DNA from: Bifidobacterium breve
GTDB taxonomy: Bacteria > Actinomycetota > Actinomycetes > Mycobacteriales > Mycobacteriaceae
Length of the DNA stretch: 8,173 bases
Direction of reading: 5' to 3'
Assembly (NCBI GenBank): GCA_943331415.1
Contig: CALQLM010000027.1
Span: forward strand, 1-8,173
Each line of letters begins with the position of its first letter. Positions within the stretch are counted from its first letter, which is position 1. Both the position numbers and the translations under genes were made by a program. Positions 1-5,788 of the stretch are shown in pieces. The notes below the pieces were generated by a model. It was given only the letters and a program-made list of their open reading frames with translations, had not been told where the DNA came from and did not search any database.

Positions 1-1934
1 ACTATCTCTTCTTCGCTGGGGCCCCTTTCTTCGTTGGAGTCCCGTTCTTCGTTGGGGTCCCCGGCGCTCTCCGGGGGCAGCAGCCCGACCCGACGTAATT
101 CCGCCATCCAGCCGGCCTGCTCGGCCTTATCGGCGGCCAGTTCGTCGGCCTCGGACCGGGTGAGCAACCCCAGCGCATGGCGCAGCCGCACATGCTCGCC
201 GGCCAGATACCCGGGCGTGGGCGGCAGGTCGTGGGTGGTCACCGACGACAGGCACAGATCCCGCCAATGTTCCGCCTGCAGCGGTCCTCGGGTGAAGGCG
301 TCGATTTCGAACCACAGGATCGAGGTGCCCAACACGCCGCGCTCACGCAGATAGTGCCGCACCCACGGCTCGACGGTGCCGAGGTCCTCACCCACCACCA
401 CCGCGCCGGCCCGGTGTGCCTCCAGCGCCACGATTCCGATCATTGCGTCGTGGTTGTAGCGCACATAGGTGCCCTCGGTGGGCGCAACACCCTGCGGGAT
501 CCACCACAGCCGGAACAATCCGATGATGTGATCAATCCGCACCCCGCCGGCATGGCGCAGAATTGCGGAGATGAGCGCCCGAAACGGTTGGTAGCCAAGC
601 TCTTCGAGCCGATCAGGTCGCCACGGTGGTTGCGACCAGTCCTGGCCGAGTTGGTTGAACTCATCGGGCGGGGCGCCCGCATTCACCCCGAGCGCCAGCA
701 CATCCTGCAGCGACCAGGCGTCGGCGCCGGAGGGATGCACACCGACGGCAAGATCATGCATGATGCCCAGCGGCATCCCGGTGCGCAGCGCTTGTGACTG
801 CGCCGACGCCAGCTGATCGTCGAGTTGCCATTGCAGCCACCGATGAAAGTCGACGGCGTCGCGGTGGCGGCCGGCGAATTCGGCGACCTCCGGGTTGGCC
901 GGGTGGCGCAGACCCTTCGGCCAGGCCCGCCAGTCGGTGCCGTACTTCTCGGCGAGCACACACCAGGTGGCGAAGTCATCGAGTGCGGTGCCCTCACGGG
1001 ATGTGAAGGCCGCGAAGGCCTGCTCGCGTCCGGCCGACCGTGGCACGTCGAACACCAGCCTGAGCGCTTCCCGCTTGGCGGCCCAGGCTGCGTCGCGATC
1101 GATGGTCTCGGCTTCACGGGCTTGTGCGGCGCAGGCCTGCTGGAGTGTGCGCACGCTGTCGCGGTCGGGCAGGGCAGCGAATTCCGCAATGGCCTCAACC
1201 CGTAGATACAGCGGGCTGACGAAGCGCCGCGAGGTGGGCAGGTAGGGGGAGGGCTCCATGGGCGCGGTGGGCGCGGCCGCGTGCAGGGGATTGACCAGCA
1301 CGTAGCCGGCCTGGTGCGCCGAACCCGCCCACACCGCGAGATCGGTCAGGTCGCCGATACCCCAGGATCCCGCTGAGGTGACGCTGTACAGCTGGGTGGC
1401 CAGACCCCACACCCGGCGGGCACCCATCCGGGCCGGTAATCCCAGCCACGCCGGTGTGATGATCAGCGGTGCGTCGGCCTCGAAATCCCCGGATCGCAGG
1501 TGCACCCGGTGATAGCCCAGCGGCAGATCGGCCGGCACCACGAAACTCGCTTCGCCCACCAACCGATCGTCGAGGGGGAATGGCGGGGTGAAATTGTCCA
1601 CCTGCCGGATGTCGCTGCGGACGGTGCCGTCCTCGAGCCGGACCCACACCTGCGCCGGGTCACCGTGGGTGACGTGCACCCAGAAGTTGGTCTCGGCACC
1701 GGAGCGGCTTACGATCGTCGGCGGCAGACCGCGGGACCAGTAGCGCCGATTCTGCTCGGAAAGAACTGCAACACAATCTTTTTCAGTATCGGCTTTCACC
1801 CCGAGGGCGGCCAGGACGGCGATCACCGTCGCGGGGTCAACCGCCTTCAGATGGCCCACCCAGTCGTAGTACTCGGTCGCCACACCCAACCGACGGGCGA
1901 TCTCGGCCAGCGACGCACTGATCATGGCTGTCAT
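1..1934 (-). CDS. malQ: 4-alpha-glucanotransferase (amylomaltase, GH77), 3' end outside window
   Basis: Cytoplasmic enzyme that moves alpha-1,4-glucan segments between maltodextrins, feeding glycogen and maltose/trehalose metabolism. The frame read down from ATG 1934 stays open to base 1 (644 codons seen). It has a mycobacterial-type N-terminal extension of about 150 residues (QVDNFTPPF, ADLPLGYHR), then the GH77 barrel with MEPSPYLPTS at about residues 226-235. The catalytic set is intact: nucleophile D468 in VRIDH, acid/base E516 in VVGEDLG, and D569 in TTHDLPP. By comparison with the remembered ~724-residue M. tuberculosis protein, roughly the last 75-80 residues are missing. ATG 1934 is preferred over ATG 1925 because it matches that protein's N-terminus (MTELAPSLVELARR against MTAMISASLAEIARR). 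No strong ribosome binding site is seen; it starts 20 bases after the upstream SMR stop, so coupled translation is likely. A three-copy hexapeptide repeat lies near residues 625-642. Confidence 0.95.
   Translation of the reverse strand, partial: MTAMISASLAEIARRLGVATEYYDWVGHLKAVDPATVIAVLAALGVKADTEKDCVAVLSEQNRRYWSRGLPPTIVSRSGAETNFWVHVTHGDPAQVWVRLEDGTVRSDIRQVDNFTPPFPLDDRLVGEASFVVPADLPLGYHRVHLRSGDFEADAPLIITPAWLGLPARMGARRVWGLATQLYSVTSAGSWGIGDLTDLAVWAGSAHQAGYVLVNPLHAAAPTAPMEPSPYLPTSRRFVSPLYLRVEAIAEFAALPDRDSVRTLQQACAAQAREAETIDRDAAWAAKREALRLVFDVPRSAGREQAFAAFTSREGTALDDFATWCVLAEKYGTDWRAWPKGLRHPANPEVAEFAGRHRDAVDFHRWLQWQLDDQLASAQSQALRTGMPLGIMHDLAVGVHPSGADAWSLQDVLALGVNAGAPPDEFNQLGQDWSQPPWRPDRLEELGYQPFRALISAILRHAGGVRIDHIIGLFRLWWIPQGVAPTEGTYVRYNHDAMIGIVALEAHRAGAVVVGEDLGTVEPWVRHYLRERGVLGTSILWFEIDAFTRGPLQAEHWRDLCLSSVTTHDLPPTPGYLAGEHVRLRHALGLLTRSEADELAADKAEQAGWMAELRRVGLLPPESAGDPNEERDSNEERGPSEEEI
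9..62 (-). repeat. Three tandem 18-bp units inside malQ
   Basis: Three adjacent 18-bp units at 9-26, 27-44 and 45-62 share the core TTCTTCG(C/T)TGG(A/G)G(C/T)CCC on the plus strand. They are exactly in the malQ frame and encode GDPNEE, RDSNEE and RGPSEE, an acidic spacer. The spacer sits where mycobacterial MalQ has a short poorly conserved stretch just before the C-terminal helices. Because the unit is a multiple of three, gain or loss of copies keeps the frame. It may vary in copy number between strains. Confidence 0.85.
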
Positions 1935-1954
1935 CTTGCTTGTTATCCCCGCAC

Positions 1955-2281
1955 TCAGCGCAGCGAACCCGACAAGTCGATGGTCAACACGCCGCACATG
2001 ATCAGCACGATGCCGGCCATCATCAGCGGGGTCAGACGTTCGGAGAACAAAAACCGACCGGCCACCGCCACCAGTGCCACACCGCACGCCGTCCACATGC
2101 CGTAGGCGACCCCGACCGGCATCCCCAGCCGCAAGGTCAGCCACAGCAGGGCGAACGAGATCAGATAGGCGATCACCACCGGGGCGATCCACGCCCGGTT
2201 GCGGAATCCGTCGGAGGCCCGCAGCGACAGGGTTGCGCACACTTCAACCAGGATCGCGCCCACCAACGTCAGCCACATCAT
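1955..2281 (-). CDS. SMR-family efflux protein, second subunit of a pair
   Basis: A 108-residue protein with four predicted membrane helices, the usual SMR size. It has the conserved membrane glutamate in helix 1 (E13, in LVEVCATLSLRAS) and the SMR signature GMPVGVAYGMW at residues 53-63, with Y60 and W63. SMR proteins exchange protons for cationic drugs or small cations as dimers. Its ATG overlaps the stop of the upstream SMR gene (ATGA on the minus strand, 2281-2278), indicating translational coupling and probably a heterodimer. Arginines lie mainly in loops 1 and 3 (R21, R27, R29, R82; R76 near the end of helix 3), opposite to its partner, so an N-out orientation is predicted. A second ATG follows directly (MMWL), so the start may be one codon later. 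The substrate cannot be read from the sequence. Confidence 0.9.
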   Translation of the reverse strand: MMWLTLVGAILVEVCATLSLRASDGFRNRAWIAPVVIAYLISFALLWLTLRLGMPVGVAYGMWTACGVALVAVAGRFLFSERLTPLMMAGIVLIMCGVLTIDLSGSLR

Positions 2282-2622
2282 GGGCCGGTCTCCTCTGCGG
2301 CAGCGGGGTGGGAGCCGAACTCCACCATCAGCACCCCGGCGATGATGAGCGCGATGCCGATAACGATCGGAGTGGTGAAGGGGTCATTGAAGATCACCGC
2401 GGCGATCGCGGCGATCAGTGCGGTGCCCATCGCGCCCCAGATGCCATAGGCCACCCCGACCGGCATCCCGGCCCGCAGCACCTTGGTGAGCATCGCGAAC
2501 GCGGTTACATATCCGACCGCCACCAGCACCAGCCACGCCGGGTGATCCTGGGACGCCCGCATGGCCAGCGTGCCGGTGACCTCGGCGATGATCGCGGCGC
2601 ACAAGAAAGCCCATTTGCCCAT
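2278..2622 (-). CDS. SMR-family efflux protein, first subunit of a pair
   Basis: A 114-residue, four-helix SMR protein. Helix 1 carries the proton/substrate-binding E14 in AEVTGT, close to the EmrE motif AEVIGT. The GMPVGVAYGIW signature is at residues 52-62 with Y59 and W62. There is no Trp three residues after the glutamate, which argues for the Qac/EmrE drug-exporting type rather than the Gdx guanidinium exporters. ATG 2622 was chosen over longer in-frame starts because AAAGG (2636-2632) lies 9 bases upstream and E14 then falls at the family position. Positive residues cluster at the N-terminus and loop 2 (K3, K47, R50; only R22 in loop 1), predicting N-in, the reverse of its partner. The C-terminus has a short polar tail (HPAAAEETGP). 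It is first in a probable operon SMR-SMR-malQ. Confidence 0.92.
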   Translation of the reverse strand: MGKWAFLCAAIIAEVTGTLAMRASQDHPAWLVLVAVGYVTAFAMLTKVLRAGMPVGVAYGIWGAMGTALIAAIAAVIFNDPFTTPIVIGIALIIAGVLMVEFGSHPAAAEETGP

Positions 2623-2701
2623 GGTCTGGCACCTTTCGCGTCGCCTCAGCAGGATAGCGTCCGGTACTCGGCCGTTTAGACTGACCGCTGGGAGGTGCCG
2701 G
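2623..2701. promoter_or_regulatory. Divergent intergenic promoter region
   Basis: Seventy-nine bases separate the start codons of the minus-strand SMR-malQ unit and the plus-strand erg3-like gene, so both promoters must lie here or extend into the genes. Candidate -10 boxes of the mycobacterial TAnnnT form are TATCCT on the minus strand (2656-2651) and TAGACT on the plus strand (2677-2682). Neither has a good -35 (TTGnnn) at 16-19 bases. Ribosome binding sites are AAAGG (minus, 2636-2632) and GGAGG (plus, 2691-2695). There is no room for a guanidine riboswitch. The -10 assignments are pattern matches only. Confidence 0.4.
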
Positions 2702-3631
2702 ATGGACCGAATCGCGGACATGCTGTCAGTGCTGCCGCCGCCGATGCGCGATCCGGTGCTGTTCGCCGTCCCGTTCTTCATTCTGCTGCTAATCATCGAA
2801 TGGGCCGCCGCTCGCAAACTCGGCGGCAGTGACGCGCCCGGTTCCTATCTCGGCCGCGACGCGCGCGCCTCGATCTCGATGGGCCTGGTGTCGGTCGCCA
2901 CTCTTGCGTTCTGGAAGTTCCTGGGACTGCTCGGCTATGCAGCGCTGTACGCCTATGTCGCGCCGTGGCACCTGTCGCCGCGGCAGTGGTACACGTGGGT
3001 GATCGCCATCGTCGGCGTCGATGTCTTGTTCTACGCCTACCACCGCATCGCGCATCGGGTGCGGCTGATCTGGGCAACCCATCAGGCCCACCACTCCAGC
3101 CGCTACTTCAACTTCGCGACCGCGCTGCGCCAGAAGTGGAACAACAGTGGCGAACTCGTGATGTGGATTCCGCTGCCGCTATTGGGCGTTCCGCCGTGGA
3201 TGGTGTTCACCAGTTTCTCGATCAGCCTGATCTACCAGTTCTGGATTCACACCGAGCACATCGGCAGGCTGCCGCGTCCAATCGAGTTCGTCTTCAACAC
3301 ACCCTCGCACCACCGGGTGCACCACGGTATGGACCAGCTCTACCTCGACCGCAACTACGGGGGCATCCTCATCATCTGGGATCGCCTGTTCGGCACCTTC
3401 CAACCCGAGATCTTTCGGCCCCGCTACGGGCTGACCAAGCCGGTGAACACTTTCAACATCTGGACCCTGGAGACCCGCGAGTACGTGGCGATCGCCCGTG
3501 ACGTCCGGGCGGCGGCGTCCTGGCGCGACAGGCTGGGCTATATCTTCGGACCACCCGGCTGGGAGCCCGCCGGACGTGGCACCATTTCAGCATGCGCATC
3601 GTTTTCGACAATGCCGTCGACCAGGGACTGA
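2702..3631 (+). CDS. erg3: Membrane sterol desaturase / fatty acid hydroxylase superfamily (Erg3-like)
   Basis: A 309-residue integral membrane di-iron oxygenase of the sterol desaturase superfamily, related to C-5 sterol desaturase; the mycobacterial substrate is not established. Hydrophobic segments lie around residues 18-37, 58-88 and 98-113, with another near 155-182. The iron-binding histidine clusters are complete: H114-x3-H118, H127-x2-H130-H131 and H203-H204-x2-H207-H208, with an additional H183. The sequence resembles remembered M. tuberculosis Rv1814 (erg3) through VIAIVGVD, RLIWATHQAHHSS, FNTPSHHRVHHGMD and YIFGPPGWEP. ATG 2702 has GGAGG at 2691-2695, 6 bases upstream, and replaces a longer in-frame start at 2561 that would run into the SMR gene. 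The last ~13 residues overlap the next gene in another frame and look non-conserved. It is divergent from the SMR-malQ unit. Confidence 0.9.
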   Translation: MDRIADMLSVLPPPMRDPVLFAVPFFILLLIIEWAAARKLGGSDAPGSYLGRDARASISMGLVSVATLAFWKFLGLLGYAALYAYVAPWHLSPRQWYTWVIAIVGVDVLFYAYHRIAHRVRLIWATHQAHHSSRYFNFATALRQKWNNSGELVMWIPLPLLGVPPWMVFTSFSISLIYQFWIHTEHIGRLPRPIEFVFNTPSHHRVHHGMDQLYLDRNYGGILIIWDRLFGTFQPEIFRPRYGLTKPVNTFNIWTLETREYVAIARDVRAAASWRDRLGYIFGPPGWEPAGRGTISACASFSTMPSTRD

Positions 3632-4998
3632 TCGCACGCGCTCTCGCCCCGGCAGTCTTCGGGTCGATGTGGCTTGACATACCCCGCCCGGACTATCCCA
3701 GCCTGCCCGGTTCGACCACCTGCGACCTGCTCGTGGTCGGTGGCGGCTACACCGGACTGTGGTCGGCACTGCACGCCGCCGAACGTGATCCCGGCGCGAA
3801 GATCGTGCTGATCGAGGCCGAACGGATCGGGTGGGCGGCATCGGGACGCAACGGCGGCTTCGTCGACGCCAGCCTCACCCACGGCGCCGAGAACGGGAAG
3901 TCGCGCTGGCCCGAGGAGTTCGACCAACTGCAACGCCTCGGCATGGCGAACCTCGACGGTATGGCTGCCGATATCGAGACAAACGACATGAAGGTCGACT
4001 GGCAGCGCACCGGCATGCTGGCCGTCGCCACCGAAGCCCATCAGGTGCCCTGGTTGCGGGAGGCGGCCGCCGAGGGCGAGGGCCGGTTCCTCGACGAGGC
4101 GGCGGTGCGGGCCGAGGTGAATTCACCGACCTATCGGGCCGGATTGTTCTCGCCGGACACCTGCGCGATCGTCGACCCCGCCCGATTGGTGTTCGAACTG
4201 GCCCGGGTCTGCGCCGACAAGGGTGTGCACATTCACGAGCACACCGAAGCCAAGGCGCTGAAGACCGAATCCGGCGCAGTTGCCGTCACCACCGCGGCCG
4301 GAACCATCACCGCCAAACGAGTGGTCCTGGCCACCAATGTGTTCCCGAGCCTGCTGCGCCGCAACCGGTGGCACACCGTGCCGGTGTATGACCACGTGCT
4401 CGGCACCGAACCGCTGACCGGCGAACAACTGGACCGGATCGGCTGGCGGTCCCGCCAGGGCATCAGCGACTGCGGCAATCAGTTCCACTACTACCGGCTC
4501 TCGGCCGATAACCGGATCCTGTGGGGCGGCTACGACGCCATGTACCACTGGGGCAGGCGGGTCGATGCCCGCTTCGAGGACCGGCCGGACTCCTTCCGCA
4601 AGATTGCGGCGCATTTCTTCCTGACCTTCCCGCAGCTGACCGACGTCCGGTTCAGCCACCGCTGGGCCGGCCCGATCGACACCAGCACCCGGTTCTGCGC
4701 GCACTGGGGACTGGCCGGTCGGGGGCGGATCGCCTATGTCAACGGATTCACCGGCCTGGGCGTCGGGGCCTCCCGCTTCGCCGCCGACGTCTGCCTGGAC
4801 CTGCTGGACGGCCGCCCCACCGAGCGCACCGAACTGGAAATGGTGCGCAAGCGGCCCCTGCCGTTCCCGCCGGAGCCGATCGCCAGCATGGGCATCCAGG
4901 TGACCCGGCGTTCTTTGGATCGGGCCGATCACAATGCCGGCCGCCGCAACCTTCTGCTGCGCACCCTGGACCGTCTGGGTCTGGGTTTCGATTCTTAA
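3592..4998 (+). CDS. FAD-dependent oxidoreductase, DadA/glycine oxidase (DAO) family
   Basis: A 468-residue soluble flavoenzyme. The Rossmann FAD-binding motif GGGYTG is at residues 50-55 after strand DLLVV, with E75 (VLIEAE) expected to bind the ribose. It is followed by the family signature GWAASGRNGG (80-89) and a C-terminal FAD contact region GRIAYVNGFTGLGVGASR. Relatives (DadA, PuuB, glycine/sarcosine oxidases) oxidise amines or amino acids; the substrate here is unknown. ATG 3592 gives a 40-base overlap with erg3. The N-terminal stretch ending in MWLDIPRPDYP resembles that of other actinobacterial members, so this start is plausible, but ATG 3667 would remove the overlap and has not been excluded. 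No strong ribosome binding site is seen, suggesting coupling to erg3. From memory, M. tuberculosis has no such gene between erg3 and Rv1815, so this looks like a lineage-specific insertion or a loss elsewhere. Confidence 0.88.
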   Translation: MRIVFDNAVDQGLIARALAPAVFGSMWLDIPRPDYPSLPGSTTCDLLVVGGGYTGLWSALHAAERDPGAKIVLIEAERIGWAASGRNGGFVDASLTHGAENGKSRWPEEFDQLQRLGMANLDGMAADIETNDMKVDWQRTGMLAVATEAHQVPWLREAAAEGEGRFLDEAAVRAEVNSPTYRAGLFSPDTCAIVDPARLVFELARVCADKGVHIHEHTEAKALKTESGAVAVTTAAGTITAKRVVLATNVFPSLLRRNRWHTVPVYDHVLGTEPLTGEQLDRIGWRSRQGISDCGNQFHYYRLSADNRILWGGYDAMYHWGRRVDARFEDRPDSFRKIAAHFFLTFPQLTDVRFSHRWAGPIDTSTRFCAHWGLAGRGRIAYVNGFTGLGVGASRFAADVCLDLLDGRPTERTELEMVRKRPLPFPPEPIASMGIQVTRRSLDRADHNAGRRNLLLRTLDRLGLGFDS

Positions 4999-5058
4999 GC
5001 CGGGTGTTTGCCACTGTCCACCGGCAGTCTGGATTTCTCCAGTAGGCTCGGCCACGGT

Positions 5059-5078
5059 CCGCCCGTGTAAGAGGGCGG
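5059..5078 (+). promoter_or_regulatory. GC hairpin directly before the lectin ribosome binding site
   Basis: CCGCCC (5059-5064) and GGGCGG (5073-5078) form a perfect 6-bp stem with an 8-base loop, followed by TTT and then the ribosome binding site at 5082-5090. It could be a small attenuator or terminator for the upstream oxidoreductase gene, a leader structure that affects lectin translation, or an operator. A TAGGCT box (5043-5048) upstream could be a -10 but lacks a matching -35. Confidence 0.35.
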
Positions 5079-5081
5079 TTT

Positions 5082-5090
5082 AGAGGAGGA
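5082..5090 (+). promoter_or_regulatory. Strong ribosome binding site of the lectin gene
   Basis: AGAGGAGGA is close to a perfect anti-16S match and ends 8 bases before the GTG at 5099. It is the best ribosome binding site in the window and decides the GTG start; a high translation rate is inferred. Confidence 0.8.
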
Positions 5091-5098
5091 AAATACTC

Positions 5099-5647
5099 GT
5101 GGGAGACACACTCACCGCAGGACAAAAGCTGGGTAAGGGCGATTCGCTCACATCCGGCAACGGGGCATACACCTTGACGCTGCAGGACGACGGAAACCTC
5201 GTCCTCGCGGTGCGCGGGGAGGCCGTCTGGGCCACCGGCACCAATGGCGAGGGCGCTGATCGCGCCGAGGTCCAAAGCGATGGCAATTTCGTGCTCTACG
5301 CCGGTGACAAGCCGGTCTGGCACACCGACACCAAGGGCAAGAAGAACGTCAAGCTGGTACTTCAGGATGATCGCAATCTGGTGCTGTATGCCGCCGATGG
5401 CGCTGCCTGGAACTCGCGCACCGAGACTGACGCCCCGCCGCCCCCGGTCGTGGTCGAAGAAGAGGTCGTCGAGATCGCGCCGGTGGCCGTCGAGGTGCGC
5501 ACGCACACTGTGGTCTCGGGCGACACACTGTTCAATATCGCCAAGCAGTACCTCGGCGACGGCAATCGCTACCCGGAACTGGCTGCCGCCAACGGGATCG
5601 CCAACCCCGATCACATCGAGATCGGGCAGGTCATTAACATCCCCTGA
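5099..5647 (+). CDS. Bulb-type mannose-binding lectin with C-terminal LysM domain
   Basis: A 182-residue two-domain protein starting with GTG. Residues ~1-107 form a beta-prism II (B-lectin) domain with three QxDxNxVxY-type sugar sites: QDDGNLVLA (29-37, final Tyr replaced by Ala), QSDGNFVLY (59-67) and QDDRNLVLY (89-97), each followed by a W (44, 74, 104). Residues ~108-133 are a Pro/Glu/Val linker. Residues ~134-182 are a LysM domain (HTVVSGDTLFNIAKQYLGDG ... IEIGQVINIP), which usually binds peptidoglycan or chitin-type glycans. A LysM lectin of this architecture is known from M. smegmatis. No signal peptide or membrane segment is visible (N-terminus MGDTLTAGQKLGKG), so the export route or a cytoplasmic site is open. 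It lies 100 bases after the oxidoreductase gene, with its own strong ribosome binding site. Confidence 0.92.
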   Translation: MGDTLTAGQKLGKGDSLTSGNGAYTLTLQDDGNLVLAVRGEAVWATGTNGEGADRAEVQSDGNFVLYAGDKPVWHTDTKGKKNVKLVLQDDRNLVLYAADGAAWNSRTETDAPPPPVVVEEEVVEIAPVAVEVRTHTVVSGDTLFNIAKQYLGDGNRYPELAAANGIANPDHIEIGQVINIP

Positions 5648-5778
5648 CCTGCACCTTATGGTCTAGTACGCCAAGCGGCGCGGACCCGCAATAAATAGTC
5701 GGTAACGATCGGGCGGGAACCCCGATACACAGTCGACACATTGTTGCGACCGCGCCGTTTGCGCGTCCGAGACCGATC

Positions 5779-5784
5779 GAGGTG
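5779..5784 (+). promoter_or_regulatory. Ribosome binding site that selects a TTG start
   Basis: GAGGTG sits 4 bases before TTG 5789. This short but workable spacing supports TTG 5789 over another in-frame TTG at 5741, which has no such site and would put an arginine-rich stretch before the signal peptide. Confidence 0.5.
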
Positions 5785-5788
5785 TATT

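Noticed and set aside
2..193. Minus-strand frame ending in a Lys-rich TPTKNGTPTKKGAPAKKR tail, like mycobacterial KKAPAKK tails
   Set aside because: It is out of frame with malQ, whose own frame is open through the same bases and continues with the expected acidic EEEIV sequence; the Lys-rich tail is a by-product of the 18-bp repeat read in another frame.
177..797. 206-codon plus-strand open frame antisense to malQ
   Set aside because: The opposite strand carries catalytic motifs of GH77; this frame has no recognisable motif and is typical of antisense openness in GC-rich DNA.
1750..1800. AT-richer patch inside malQ suggesting foreign DNA
   Set aside because: It falls in a variable linker of the N-terminal region, the frame and flanking conserved motifs are continuous, and about 50 bases is too short to argue for transfer.
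1500..2679. Several overlapping plus-strand open frames (1500-2105, 1940-2449, 2074-2679)
   Set aside because: They are antisense to malQ and the SMR genes, are rich in His/Arg/Pro/Gln low-complexity sequence, and have no family features.
2623..2701. Guanidine riboswitch before the SMR genes
   Set aside because: The 79-bp divergent gap is too short, and the SMR subunits lack the Gdx helix-1 tryptophan.
5029..5042. CTGGA-TTTC-TCCAG mini-hairpin after the oxidoreductase gene
   Set aside because: Only 5 bp of stem with no following T-run; expected by chance in a region of this size.
4123..5614. Long minus-strand open frames of 310 and 288 codons (4123-5055, 4748-5614)
   Set aside because: They run antisense across the oxidoreductase and the lectin, crossing their boundaries, with compositional rather than protein-like sequence.
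5715..5746. GGGAAC and GTTG as a possible stress sigma factor (ECF type) promoter before the protease
   Set aside because: The spacing is about 22 bases, too long for the usual 16-19, so it is not supported.
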